Below are positions 35,552 to 48,447 of a stretch of DNA of 64,000 nt, piece after piece; within the stretch, counting starts at the first letter, position 1; every line of letters begins with the position of its first letter. A program made the translations under genes and the position numbers. The notes below the pieces were generated by a model. That model made no database searches and was not told the DNA's origin. It saw only the letters and a list, made by a program, of their open reading frames with translations. This stretch comes from Rusavskia elegans (taxonomy: Eukaryota; Ascomycota; Lecanoromycetes; Teloschistales; Teloschistaceae): positions 62,001-126,000 of the forward strand of contig SAUG01000004.1 of assembly GCA_011316305.1 (NCBI GenBank). Direction: 5' to 3'.

Positions 35552-36478
35552 TATTTAATTAATAGATAGTAGCAATAATAAAAATAACTTTATATAATAT
35601 TAGTTTAATAATAGAAATATAGATTTTATTAAAATTAATACCGGCTTTCTATTTAAAACTTTAAACGACCTAATAAATATTAAAATATATATTTCTACTA
35701 TCGGTATCTCTTTTAATTTTAAAAGATAATAATATTTTAATATATAATATCTACTATAACTTTGTACTATTTTTCGATATAAAATAATTCTATAACTTCT
35801 TTATATAATTAGAGTTCGGAACGATTTAATACAATATTTATTTTATAGTACTGATATATATATAAATATTTATAATTAGATCTAGTAAAATATAATTATA
35901 ATTATCTAATATCCGAAATTCGGAATAATTATAAAGGATTTTAATAATAGATTAGATAATATAATCGGTTTCTAGAAAGGATTAATCTAAAAATAGAATA
36001 GTAATATATTAGAATCGGAATCCGAATCTAAATTATTAAATTTAATAATATAAAAACTATTAAATAAATTAACCGGTAATAGAATTTAATTATATATAAA
36101 AAGAATTCAGTAAAATACTAAAATTAAATAAAAAAAAGCTATTAGTTTAGATATTAATAGAAAGTTATAAGATTATAACTATAATTTTATAAAATCAAAC
36201 TCTCTATTATTATATTACTATTTTTATAAAGGTTATTATTTATTTTTAGATTTTTCTAATTACTATAGATTTAGTAAATCTAGATTTTAATCTATTTTTT
36301 TAAATACTACGGAAAAAATACGGATAATTTTAATTTAAAAATTTAAAAATTTATAGATAGTAATATTAAAATAATCGACTAATATATATTTATAGCTTTA
36401 ATTAATAAATTTCCGAATTCTTTTACTATATATTAGATATATTATAGAATTTATAATATAGAGTTAGTTTAAATCTAG

Positions 36479-36489
36479 AAGTTTACTAT
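36479..36489. repeat. target-site duplication, left (L-element copy 3)
   Basis: AAGTTTACTAT recurs exactly at 37427-37437, an 11-bp duplication of Copia-A integrase sequence. Confidence 0.85.
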
Positions 36490-37426
36490 TTATTTAAATA
36501 ATATATTTTAATTTCAGTATTCGGTTAATTAATAGTTCGGTAAAAAAATTAAACGTTAGTATACTAGTATGAAATATATAGTAATAAAATTTATATTCTA
36601 GTTTAATTAATATAAATAATAGTTTTTTAAAATTATAATTTAAATTTATTTAATAATATAATATATACTTTAACCAATAATTTAATATAGAAATTTTTAT
36701 AGATAAATATATTTTATAGTTATTACTTTTTTTTCTTTTTCTTTTATTAATAATATAAATCTAAAAGCTTATATATATATATTTCCGTATAGCTATAGCT
36801 ATAAATCTAACTAGACGGTAGTATATCTATTATAACTATATTTATTTATTTAATTATCGACTACTTTATTATAATTAAAGTAATCTATTTCGATTTTAAT
36901 TTAAATTTTCTTTTTACTATTTTTAAAATTTACTATTCGATTTTTCTACTTCCTTTTAATCTAATCGACCGGGTAAAGCTTCTAGCTATAATAGCTAGTA
37001 TACTATCTAGTAACCTTTTAAATATTAAATAGGCTAAAAAGTATTTTAATAGTTTAGTAAAATATTTAGATAAAGATTATATAATAAATACGACTGAAAT
37101 AATAATTATAGATAATTACTTTATTATATAGTAGATAGATATAATAGAAATATTAGATATTTATAATCATTTATAACGTCTAAAAAGAACTAAATAGATA
37201 GTATTTAAATATATTAAAAGATTCGTAATCGCGAATAAAAAAGAATATAGTTAAAATAAAAGTAATTAACTATATTGTAAATCTTGCCTAATAAATATAC
37301 TTTTAGCTATAAAATTTTTTTTATATATAAATAAAATAATTATTACTATATCTAATATTGTTAAAATATATATATATATATATATTTTCTTAATATAAAT
37401 TTTAATAAAAACTTTCTAAAAAGAAA
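36490..37426 (-). mobile_element. L-element copy 3 (937 bp), inverted, 11-bp target duplication
   Basis: It is the reverse complement of the copy at 51927 over its full length. The A-rich end is at the left (TATTTAAATAATATATT and on), and the other end at the right (CTTTCTAAAAAGAAAA). It is inserted in minus-strand Copia-A integrase with a perfect 11-bp duplication. The conserved frame lies on the plus strand here. Confidence 0.83.
36850..37176 (+). pseudogene. conserved ORF of L-element copy 3
   Basis: The plus-strand frame reads IDRVKLLAIIASIL, then AKKYFNSLVKYLD, YIINTTEI and IDIIEILDIYNHL before a TAA at 37174-37176. Two adjacent TAG codons lie before IDI, at the same place as in the copies at 8765 and 52149. 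That shared position suggests Gln or Trp codons in the ancestor. Function unknown. Confidence 0.6.
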
Positions 37427-37437
37427 AAGTTTACTAT
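37427..37437. repeat. target-site duplication, right (L-element copy 3)
   Basis: AAGTTTACTAT, identical to 36479-36489. Copia-A sequence resumes after it. Confidence 0.85.
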
Positions 37438-38721
37438 ATTCTTTTTTAATATAAAGTTATATCTAATTTACTACTAAATAACCGGTAGTATAAAAAAATA
37501 GTAGTTTTAATAGATAGTAGCTAAAACTTTTTACTAAAGCCGCTATAAATTAATATAAAATAGGTTTTATATATTAGTATTTATTTAAAACGTTCGAAAA
37601 TACTATTTTAATATAAATAATTAGATATAGTAAACTACTATGAATTATTTTTATTAATAATACTTTTAGATATAATATAGTTTCTAAATTTATTATTATT
37701 ATAATAATATTTTATAATAAAAATATCTTTATTATTATAGACGTAGAAATTATTTTAGTTTTCGAAAATTTCGAAGATATCTTTTATTTTAATTATATAG
37801 ATACTATACCTCTAGATATTATTATCTAGTAAAATAAAAATAGACTAGCTTTTATTATATATAACTAAAACTTTACTTTTTTAATGAAATACTATATAAT
37901 TAATATAAATAAAATCTATAGAACTGTTATTAAAACGGATATAGCTTTTATAAAATAATTTATATCTTTTATCTAAAATATATATTTTATAGAAATCAAA
38001 TTTAAATTTAAAAATTTTATATAAATCGATTTCTATAGATATATTCGCTATTTTATATAAATCTAATTATATAAATATCCAAACCGGGTATATTAAATAC
38101 TTTCTATTTCTATCGATCTTTTAGTAAAAATCTTTAAAGCTATATCGGATATTAATAATAAAAATAAAAATAAAAAATAGAAAATGGAAAAAGATTTTAT
38201 AGAACAGCGTTATAAAGTATTAATATATAGTAGAAATAGGCTATTATATATATAGATAGTTAATATTAAATCCGGAATACTAAAATCAAAGTAAAAGCTA
38301 TTATCTTTAATTGTTATTTTAAAATCTATTTTCTAATTTTATAAAAATAATAGAAAGTTAATATCCGATCCGAAAAAAAAATATTATAGAATTTAAAAAA
38401 ATAGTATTTACTATATTAATATAAATAAATATAATAGTATTTTTAAAAATCGATTAGAAATTATTAGTACTATTAATATCGGTTATTGATTTACTTTAAA
38501 TAGATTTTATATTAGATAAAAAAAAAATCTTTTTAGAAAATAGTATAATAGTTATAGGTTTATTTAAATATTTAATTGTTAATAAAATCTAGTATATTTA
38601 ATAAAGCCGATAGAGCTATAAAAAAAATTATAAAATTTAGATTAATAGAAGTTAGTACTATTATATTAAAGTTTAGTAATTTTCAAAATTTTCAAAATTT
38701 AATAGATTTATTTTTAAATTT

Positions 38722-38738
38722 ATTATCTTTAGATTTAT
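38722..38738. repeat. target-site duplication, left (L-element copy 4)
   Basis: ATTATCTTTAGATTTAT pairs with ATTATTTTTAGATTTAT at 39610-39626. The 17-bp duplication has one C/T difference. Confidence 0.8.
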
Positions 38739-39609
38739 TATTTTTTTTTTCATTAATTTAATTTTAGTTTTAGTACCCGGTAAAGTAATAGTTTTATAAA
38801 TAAATTAAATATTAGTATACTAGTATTAAAAATACGATAATAGAAATTATATTTTTGTTTAATTAATATAAATAATAGTTCTTTTTATAGAATTTTAATT
38901 TAAATTTATTTAGTAATAAAATATACTATATTTTTATAAATACTACAATTTATTAAAATCTTTTATATATATATATATTTCTATAATAGCTATAATATAA
39001 TTAAATTAGACGATAGTTCTTTTATCTATAATACCTTTATCTACTTTTAAAGATATTAATTATTTCGTTTTAAATAGAATACTTTATTTTAATTTTATTT
39101 AAAATTATTATCCTACTATTTTTAAAATATATTATATTATCTTTCTACTATCTTTTAATTTAATCGACCGGGTAAAGTTTCTAGCTATAGTAACTAGCGT
39201 ACTAGCTAGCGATTCTATAACTAGCGACCGTTTAAAAATTATAAAAATTGAAAAATATTTTAATAATTTTTAATAGAATATTTAAATATATATTATATTA
39301 TAAATATAGATATAATTATTACTATTTATAAATAATTTAAATTATAGTAGATAGAAATAATAGAAATATTAGATATTTATAATTATTTATAATATCGAAA
39401 AAAAATAGTAGAAAATTTATAATTATAAATGAAAAAAGAAATAGTTAAATAGAAGTAATTAACTATACTATAAATTTTATCTAACGAATTATATTTTTTT
39501 AACTATATAAAATTTTTAATATATAAATATATTAATCGTTACTATATATAATATAAATGGAATATATATATTTAATATATTTTTAAATAAAAGTTTTTAA
39601 AAAAAAATT
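38739..39609 (-). mobile_element. L-element copy 4 (about 870 bp), inverted, 17-bp target duplication
   Basis: It is the reverse complement of the copy at 51927, heavily AT-shifted. The A-rich end at the left appears as T-rich sequence followed by TAGTACCCGGTAAAG. The opposite end lies at about 39580-39609. It is inserted in the Lys/Asn-rich gag tail of minus-strand Copia-A. Confidence 0.8.
39080..39396 (+). pseudogene. conserved ORF of L-element copy 4
   Basis: The plus-strand frame includes STIRPGKVS-like and IDRVKFLAIVTSVL-like residues around 39165-39215, and a C-terminal stretch ending near 39396 that matches the other copies (EILDIYNYL). It is more decayed than the copies at 36850 and 52149. 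Function unknown. Confidence 0.45.
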
Positions 39610-39626
39610 ATTATTTTTAGATTTAT
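39610..39626. repeat. target-site duplication, right (L-element copy 4)
   Basis: ATTATTTTTAGATTTAT, paired with 38722-38738. Confidence 0.8.
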
Positions 39627-41262
39627 CGTCTTTACTATTTTTTCTTTTACCGTTTTTACTTTTATTATTTTTATTATTTTAATATTTACTACTACTATTC
39701 TATTATTTTTTTACTAGCTAAATTTTTTTTAATTTAAAATATAGATTATAGTATATATCTTTTATATAACTATTTCGATTATAGTAAAAATAGTAGTCGA
39801 CTTTAATAACTCGTTTATTTAAATTATTTATAGATAGAAAGATTTTAGTTCTATTAATAATAGATTCTCTACTACTATATTAGTAATATTTTTCGATAAT
39901 AATAATATTAATAGTTTTATTTAAAATAATTATCTTCTATTTTTATTTTTTTTATTACTAACGATAAAATTAATTAAAATAAATAAAATCGAGAAATAAT
40001 TAAAAGCGGTTTTAAAATTTTAAAAATATTTTAAAATAAAAAGGCTTTCTAAAATAAAAATATCTATAATTAAAATTTTATTAATAATTTTTTAAAATAT
40101 AGTTATATAAATTTCTATATTTTAAAAAAAGTTATTATAATAGAAAATATCTAGTAAAATATTAAAATCTATAAATTTATTAATATTATAGATTTTATAT
40201 TTTTTTTAGAATTAATCTAGTTTTTATTTAATATCTAATATAATATTATTATTAAAGTTTCTATTATTAATACGATTAATTATTTCAAATATTATATAAA
40301 TATATTTTATATATATTTTTTTATAATTAGAAAAAATCTAAAATAAATTTTTTTTAATAATTATTTGGAAATTATTAAAAACGAAATAGATTATAATAGC
40401 TTTCTTCTAATTTTTATAGTTTTAATAGATTTCAAACTTCGGAACTATATTAATAAAATAGCTAAAATCTTTTAATTTAATATTATTTTTATTTAATATT
40501 ATAAAAATAAATATATTACTAAATTTAATACTAAATTATAATATACTATAAAAAATAATATTATAGAAAAATAAATCCGAAAAAAAATCTAAACGCGAAT
40601 ATTTAAAAAATATAATAATTTCGAAACCAAATAGATTATTTAGATTTAAAAATATTAAAAAAAGATTAAAAATTATAAAAAAATTCGGATTATTTTTAAA
40701 TATAATAGAAAATAATTAAAATCCGGATATTAATAATTTAAGATAATAAAATTTATTTACTATTAGTTATATAGAAATCTATAGTTTTTAATAAAAGATT
40801 AGAAATTTTTAGATAGTTTTTTAAATAAATATTATTTAAAATTTTAAAAATTATAAAAATTAATATATAGTTTTATAAATAATATTAATATAAAAATAGA
40901 TATAAAATTTTAAATAGATTAGATAAAATTTTTATAATTAAAATAATATAATAGTTTTTAGTAATAAATAGAAAGTTTTAGATTTTTATATTATTTTAGA
41001 CTAGATAATATTACTAGTAGAACTAAAAGCTAGATTTAATAACTTTAATTTTAAAAATAAAATAATTAATTTAGAAATAGTAAAAGTTTATTTAAATTAT
41101 TAGAAAAATAAGAAAAAAAAAATATAATAGCTAGAAATATAGTCTACTAGCTTTCTATTTTATAAAATATCTAGTTTATATTAAATTAGTTAGATTATCG
41201 ATTTTAATATTTATTTATAATAACTAGTACGAGTTTAGCTATTTAGATTACTATAAAATATA

Positions 41263-41442
41263 TATTGGAAATATATATAATATATAATAGCGATACGAAA
41301 GCGCTAAAAGCGCTAGTATCGATCGGATCTAGTAATTCTAAATATTAAAACTCTACTAATTTTTTTATATATATTTAGTTTAGATAAAAGTCTATTTTAA
41401 TAAATTATATTTAAAATTCTATATATATATATAATTTTAATA
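41263..41442 (+). repeat. Copia-A 5' LTR (about 180 bp), heavily RIP-mutated
   Basis: TATTGGAAATATATATAAT at the start and TTTTAATA at the end match the LTR at 21364, with the AAGCGCTAAAAGCGCTAG segment still visible. GATTATAAATC, the primer-site position, follows. Confidence 0.85.
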
Positions 41443-41801
41443 GATTATAAATCTAAAATCTTCAGCCGAATTAATTTACAGTATTTATTATAGTTATTCG
41501 CGAATATTATATCTTTATATTCAATTTTTATTTTTTTTTATCTATCTTTCGATAGATTCGATATATATTATTAAACAGTATAAAATATATAATAAAATAA
41601 ATAATAAAGTTTATAATAGTATTACTAACTATAAATATTTCGGTAACTATCGAAATTATAAATAACTAAATAGTCTTTTTTTATTTTATTTTATAATCTT
41701 TTCTAGCTATTTAAATTACCAATATTTTTACTTTTAAATAAAATATAAATTGTTAATTTATTATATATAAATATATTACTATAGATATACTATACTAGAT
41801 A

Positions 41802-42612
41802 CTTTAAATAAACTTTTTTATTTCAAAATAAAATATAGATATAATATTAACGTTATATTACGCGTAATATTAAATAATTAAAATCCTATTATATATATAT
41901 ATTAGATATTAAGATACGCGTAAAATCTATGATAATAAACGTTATATTATACCGTAACAATATATTTTACTTGGTATATTATTAGATTATAAAAAATAAA
42001 AATCGATATATCGACTTTAAAATTATTAGATCGGTAGAGTTAATCTAGACCTTCCAAAATTAATTAGCCGATTTCTTTTACTTTTACTAATTAGTAAATA
42101 ATTTATTTTTAAAAATTTAGAAAAAAGATTTTCGAAAAATTCGAATACTAAATTTCTATAGGCTAATTAAATAAAAAAATAAAATAAAGTAAATTTATAT
42201 TTTAATATCTAGATTATCCGATTTAAATTATATTAGATTAAATTAATAGATAAATATATAATAATATCTAGAAATAGTTTTTAAATATTATATTAATATT
42301 TTATTAGTATTTTATATAGAAAAATAGTATTTCAATATTATTTTAGTAATAAATTAATATTAATCTTTTATTTTTAAATTATATAAAATTATTAGAAATA
42401 TATTATTTATAATATATTAAATTGAATCTATAATTTTATTGTATTTATTATTTTATATAATTTTATATTTAATAAAATAGATAGTTTAAATTTAATTATT
42501 GAAAATTAAATTATTAATATATCTATAATATTTTATTAATATTTAAATTTCTTCTATATATAATTAGTAGAATAATAATAGACTATTCTAAAATATAAAA
42601 CGCTATCTAAAA
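41802..42612 (+). mobile_element. TA-flanked TIR element (subfamily 2), 811 bp
   Basis: It is flanked by TA at 41800-41801 and 42613-42614. The uninterrupted gag paralog at about 21912 reads ACTAGGTATAGTAATTAG, with one TA at that point. It begins CTTTAAATAAAC and ends CGCTATCTAAAA. It is the reverse complement of the copy at 47140-47966. The interior resembles subfamily 1 in layout (AAAAATCGATATATCG near 41998). No transposase. Confidence 0.75.
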
Positions 42613-43972
42613 TATAGTAGTTAGATTATTAATATTAAATCTTTTATAATTATTAGTTTTATATTCTACCGTCTAATTAAAACTAGCTATCGGCGTATAT
42701 TTTATAGTAATCTAAATAGCTAAATTTAAACTAATTATTTTAAATAAATATAGAAGACGACCATCTAGTTAATTTAATATAGACTAGAATTTTCATAAAA
42801 TAGAAAATTAATAGACTATATTTCTAGCTATTATTTATTTTCTAATCTTTTAATAATCTAATCGAATCTTTATTACTTTTAAATCAATTATTTTATTTTT
42901 AAAACTAGATCCATTAAACCTAGTTTTTAGCTTTATAGATTATATAATCTAGTTTTAAATAGTATAAAAATTTTAAACTTTCTATTTATTATTAAAAATT
43001 ATTTTATTATTTGAATTTTTAAAACTTTATTTAATCTAGTCTAAATTTTATATTTATTTCGATTATATTATTTTTATTTAAATTTTATATTTATTTTTAT
43101 AACTTTAAAAATTTTAAATAATAATCTTTTTAAAAACTATCTAATAATTTTCTAAGTAAATTAATCTATCTATAATTTCTAATTTTCTATTAAAAACGAT
43201 AGACTTTTATATAATTAATAGTAAATCGACTTTATTATTTAAAGCCGTTTATATCCGGATTTTAATTATTATTTATTAAAATTACTTTCTATTATATCTA
43301 AAAATAGCTCGGATTTTTTTATAGTTTTTAATCTTTTTTTAATAGTATTAAATTTAGTATTATATCTATTTCTATTATAAAAATTATAGATAATATTAAA
43401 TATATAGATTCCGGTTATTCTATTAATATAATCTCGAAGTTTAAAATTTATTTAAACTATAAAAATTAAAAGAAAACTATTATAATCTATTTTATTTTTA
43501 ATAATTTCCGAATCGTTATTAAAAAAAATTTATTTTCGATTTTTTTTATAAATAAAAAAATATATATAAAATATATCTATATAATAATTAATATAATTTC
43601 TTATATTAATATTAAAAATCTTATATAAAATATTATATTAAATATCAAAAAGATATTAGATAAATTCTAAATATAATTTAAAATCTATTATATCGATAGA
43701 TTTATAAAATTTAATATTAAATAAAATACTTTTTATTATAATGGTTTTTTTAAAAATATAATAATTTATATAACTAAATTTTATAAATTTACTAATATAA
43801 TTTTAATTATAGATATTATTTTTTTTAAAAGTTTTTTTATTTTAAATTTCTTTTAGAATTTTAGAACTATTTTTAGCTATTTTTAGATTTTATTTATCTA
43901 AAATAATATTATTATTAGTAATAATAGTAAATAAAAATAGAAAATAATTATTTTAAATAAAACTTTTAATAT

Positions 43973-44144
43973 AATTAGAAATACGTATTATATATAATAG
44001 TTATCTAAAACGTTAAAAACGTTAATACCGATTAAATCTAATAGATTTAAATACTAAAACTCTACTATCACTTTATATATTTAATTTAAACGAAAGTCTA
44101 TTTTAGTAAATTAAATTAAATATTCTATATATATAATTTTAATA
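43973..44144 (+). repeat. solo Copia-A LTR (172 bp) with 5-bp duplication AATAT
   Basis: An LTR without internal sequence lies in Copia-A gag, flanked by AATAT at 43968-43972 and 44145-44149. It reads AATTAGAAATACG to TTTTAATA. Gag continues across it without loss, as shown by the paralog at about 23345. It probably arose by recombination between the LTRs of a full insertion. Confidence 0.85.
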
Positions 44145-44699
44145 AATATTACTATTAATAAAAAGTGTCGCTAATATAATAATAGTAAATCTACTATTAT
44201 TAATACTAAAGCTTTTCTATCTATAAATAATCGAAATAAATAATTTATTAAAATTAATTACTATTTCTACTATAACCGAAATAGCTATATAAAATATATC
44301 TACTATAATTTATTTCAAATTTCAAAAAATTTAAATAATTTTAAAAATTTTTTAGTAATAAATACTAAAAAGATAATAATAATAAAAGTAAAAATGGTAA
44401 AAAAAAAAAGATAATAAAGATAGTAAAAACGAAAAATCTAAAAATATTAAATCTAAAAATAAATTTACCGAATTTAAAAAATTATTAAATTTTTTTATAA
44501 TAGTATTAATTTCTTTTAACTTTAATTTTATAATTTTTATTTCTATAGTTTTATCGATTTTATTAAATAAATCAAATTTTACTAATAATTAGATAATCGA
44601 CTATATTTATAACTATTATATTATTTACTAGTAGTTTTTCTATTAAATCTAGTATAAAGTTTTATAAAAAAATATTTTTATTTTTTTTTATTTTCGTTT

Positions 44700-47139
44700 T
44701 TTTTTTATTAATATCCGATATAGCTTTAAAAACCTTTATAAAAATACCAGTAGAAATGAAAAAATATTTAATAGATCCGGTTTAAATATCTAAATAACTA
44801 GAATTTAGATAAACTAGTAAATATATTTATAGAAATCAATTTATTTAAAATTTTTAAATCTATATCTAATTTCTATAAAATTTTAATTTTGAATAAATAA
44901 TAATAATAATAATTTTATATATTCTGTTTATATTAATTATATAAAATCAAAATAAAATTCTAGTAGAATATAATAAAAATTAATATCTTAATATTTTTTT
45001 AATTATTAATATCTAGAAATATAATATTTATATATCTAAAAAATAAAAATATTTATAAAATTTTTAAATATTAAAACTGTTTTTATATCTATAAAAAAAA
45101 TATTTTTATTATTAATTATTTTTATAATAAAAATAAATTTAGGAACTATATTCTATTTAAAAATTTTACTTTTAAAAATATTTAATAGAATTTTTAATAT
45201 CTGATAATCTATAATAGAATATTATTTCTAAAAATTTTAAATAAATACTAATATATAAAATCAATTTTATAGTAAAATATATTAGCTACTATTTATTAAA
45301 AAATTTTTTTTCTATATTACCGGTTATTAAATAGTAAATTAAATATATTTTTATATAAAAAAAATATAGTAAATTTCTAGATTTATATTAATTTTATATT
45401 CTAGATTTTATAATATATCTAATATATAGTAAAATAATTCTAAAATTCTATAATCGAAACTATAAATTTATTTTAATTAAATATTTTCTTAATATTATTT
45501 ATAAAAAATTTAAAAATAAATAATAATATACGAATAGAAAATCCAATTTTAGAAAATTATAATTGTAATTTAATAATCTTCGATTAATATTTAAATTAAT
45601 AGCTTTTTTTTATTAAATTTTTATATTTTACTAAATTTCTTTTATTTATAACTAAATTCTATTATCGGCTAGTTTATTTAATAGTTATAATTCGGATTCG
45701 GATTCGGATTTCGATATATTATTATTTTATTTTTAAACTATTATATTTCGTCTATAAATTAATTATATTATTTAATTTTTTATTAAAATTCTATATAATT
45801 ATTTTAAATTCTGAATATAAAATGATTATAATTATTTTTTACTAGATTTAATGATAAATATTTATATATTTATTAATATTATATAAAAAATATTGTATTA
45901 GATTTTTTCGAACTTTATTTAAATAAAAAAGCTATAAAATTACTTTATATTAATTAATAGTATAAATTATAGGATAAAGACTAGTATTATTAGAATTAAA
46001 TAATATTTAAATATTATACACTAAAAAATTATTATCTTTTATAAAATATTTTTTAAAAAATAAATAGATATATAAAATTAAAAAAAAATACCGATAGTAA
46101 AATTATATTTTTTAAAATTTACTAGATTATTTATTGTTTTAAATAGAAAGCTAGTATTAGTTTCAATAAAATAATTCTTTCTATTATTAAACTAATATTA
46201 TATAAAGCTAATTTTACTATAGTTACTATCTACGATCTAGAATTCAATTAAATAAATATTAAAACCGTCTTTCTCTATAATTATATAGATAGAATTACCT
46301 ATATATAATATTCTACTAGTTTTGACGATTTTAATATAATATATAAATTTCAAAAGATTTTTTAGAATTATAAATAGTCGTTTTAGATCTAATAATACTA
46401 AATTACTAAATTTTTTACTATTATCGGTTTTATATTTCTGGAATTTAATTATAATATCTTCTATAATAATATAATTATTATCAATATTTATATTAATAAT
46501 ATTCTTCTATATTATATTAATTATTGAAACTTTAATAATTTTAATAAATATATTTAAATAAATATATTTAAATAAATATTTTTAAATATTAGATTTAGAT
46601 TTTATTAATTTCTATTTCGGTATAAAAATTATTAGAAACTGGATATTCCGTACTATTTAGTAGAACTGAACGATTTATAGTAAATAGATTTTAAAAAATA
46701 TTAGTTTTACTATTTATGAAAATAATATTTCTATTTCTATATTTTAAATTCCGGCTTTTATTTAAAAACTATTTTTATTAACTAGAAATATTCTATATTA
46801 ATAAAATATAAATAATAAAACGCTATCGGCTTTTTAATATATATTATATTTAGAAACTATTTTAATATTACTTTTACTATTTCTATTATTAGCCGATATT
46901 CGTTTAATTCTATAAACTATTACTAGAATACTATTACTAGGATTTTTAAATATCTATATTAAACGGTTTACTTTATTTTTCTCTATAGAAATAATCTATA
47001 AAAGCTTCGAAAATATATTAATACTAATTTAATAGATAATGATAAAATCTATTATTTTATTTCTAGATATATTTTTAATATTAGATCTAGTAATATTAGC
47101 TAGTTTTCTAAATAGTAAACTACTATAGCTATATTAACT
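44700..47139 (+). pseudogene. Copia-A pol remnant (copy at 41263): integrase, RT, start of RNase H
   Basis: It aligns colinearly with 24230-26850. Recognisable points are the reverse transcriptase stretch from about 45960, the Ser/Asp-coding hexanucleotide tract near 45707-45733 (about four units of ATTCGG), the YINN box near 46490 and the RNase H start at about 46840. It continues after the TA-flanked insertion, at 47967-48440. Frames are broken every few codons. Confidence 0.8.
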
Positions 47140-47966
47140 CTTTTAGATAGCGGTTTATAGTCTAAAATAGTCTATTAATATTCTATTAATTATATATAGA
47201 AAAATTTTATATATTAATAAAATATTATAGATTTATTAATATCAAAATTTTAAATAATTATATTTAAACTATCAATTATATTAAATACGGAATATTATAA
47301 AATAATATATAAAATAAAATAGTAAATTAAATCTAGTTTATTACTAATAATATATTTTTAATAATTTAACGTAGTTTAAAAACGAAAGATTAATATTAAT
47401 TTATTATGTAAATAATATTAAAATACTATTTTACTATATAAAATACTAATAAAATATTAATATAATATTTAAAAACTATTTCTAGATTCTACTATATTTT
47501 TATCTATAAATTTAATCTAGTATAATTTAGATCGGAAAGTCCAAGTACTAAAATATAAATTTATTTTATTTTATTTCTTTATTTAATTAACTTGGTTTAG
47601 TATTTAAATTTTTTAAAAAGCTTTTTTCTAAATTTTTAAAAATAAATTATTTACTAATTAGTAGAAGTAAAAGAAATCGGCAAATTAAATTCGGAAAGTC
47701 TAGATTAATTCTACCAATCTAACGACTTTAAAGTTAATAGATTCGATTCGGAATCGAGGTATCGATTTTAATTTTTAAAAATCTAATAAAATATCTAGTC
47801 GAAGATTCTATTATAGCGTAATATAATATTTATTATAATAGATTTTATATATATTTTAATATCTATTATATATATTTAATAGAATTTTAACTATTTAATA
47901 TTATATATAATATAATAATAATATTGTATCCATATATTATTTAGAAATAGAAAAGTCTATTTAAAG
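47140..47966 (-). mobile_element. TA-flanked TIR element (subfamily 2), inverted, 827 bp
   Basis: It is the reverse complement of 41802-42612. The plus strand begins CTTTTAGATAGCGG and ends TATTTAAAG, followed by TA at 47967. The uninterrupted paralog near 26835 reads ATATCGACTACCGAAAT. The left TA has lost its A or mutated. A GATTCGATTCGGAATC stretch lies at about 47742. Because the two copies lie in opposite directions within one Copia-A, they could pair as 5-kb-spaced inverted repeats. Confidence 0.72.
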
Positions 47967-48439
47967 TACCGAAATAAAATTAGATAGAAAAATTAGAACT
48001 AGTAAAAAAGCTATTTAGCTAAATTATTTTCTAAATAAATTATGAATTAATTTATAGAATTTTAATAATATTCTATATATTGTAATCCTCTATAATTATA
48101 ACTAAAGCGCTATTTTTTTTATTAAAAACTTTAAATTCTATAGTTTTATTAAATACGTCGATATCTATATTAAATTTCTATAGAAAAAGATTATTAGTAA
48201 AACTATCGACTTTTAGTATATTCTAATAGATTAAATAGTAGCTAATAGATTTATTAAAACTTTAAATAAAAATAAATTCGAATTTTTTTATATAATATTT
48301 AGATTAAAAAATATACTAAAATTTAAATAATAATAGTAATCATCTATTTAAATAAAATTTTTTAATAATAATTTCTTTCGAAATATAATTAATTTCAGAA
48401 AAATACTAATTATTATATATCTATAAATATTATTTATAA
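47967..48439 (+). pseudogene. Copia-A RNase H and C-terminus (copy at 41263)
   Basis: It continues pol after the TA-flanked insertion and aligns with 57850-58320. It includes the region equivalent to the FTKTL signature (RFIKTLNKNKFEFF-like, about 48245-48285) and runs until the hAT-like insertion. Confidence 0.78.
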
Positions 48440-48447
48440 AATATATA

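Larger units (their letters stand above)
35554..41262 (-). mobile_element. Copia-A fragment on the minus strand, RT to gag, with two L-element insertions
   Basis: Read on the minus strand from 41262 leftward, this shows gag (aligned with 22000-22900), the decayed zinc knuckle around 39760-39810, protease region (38570-38740), integrase (about 36250-38400) and the start of reverse transcriptase (35560-35720). L-elements interrupt it at 36490-37426 and 38739-39609. A Copia-A LTR in the opposite orientation cuts gag at 41263. Neither LTR of this copy is found. It is one of the most AT-rich copies. Confidence 0.82.

Noticed and set aside
38576..38761. Plus-strand ORF of 61 codons
   Set aside because: Antisense to the gag and protease region of the minus-strand Copia-A and crosses an L-element boundary.
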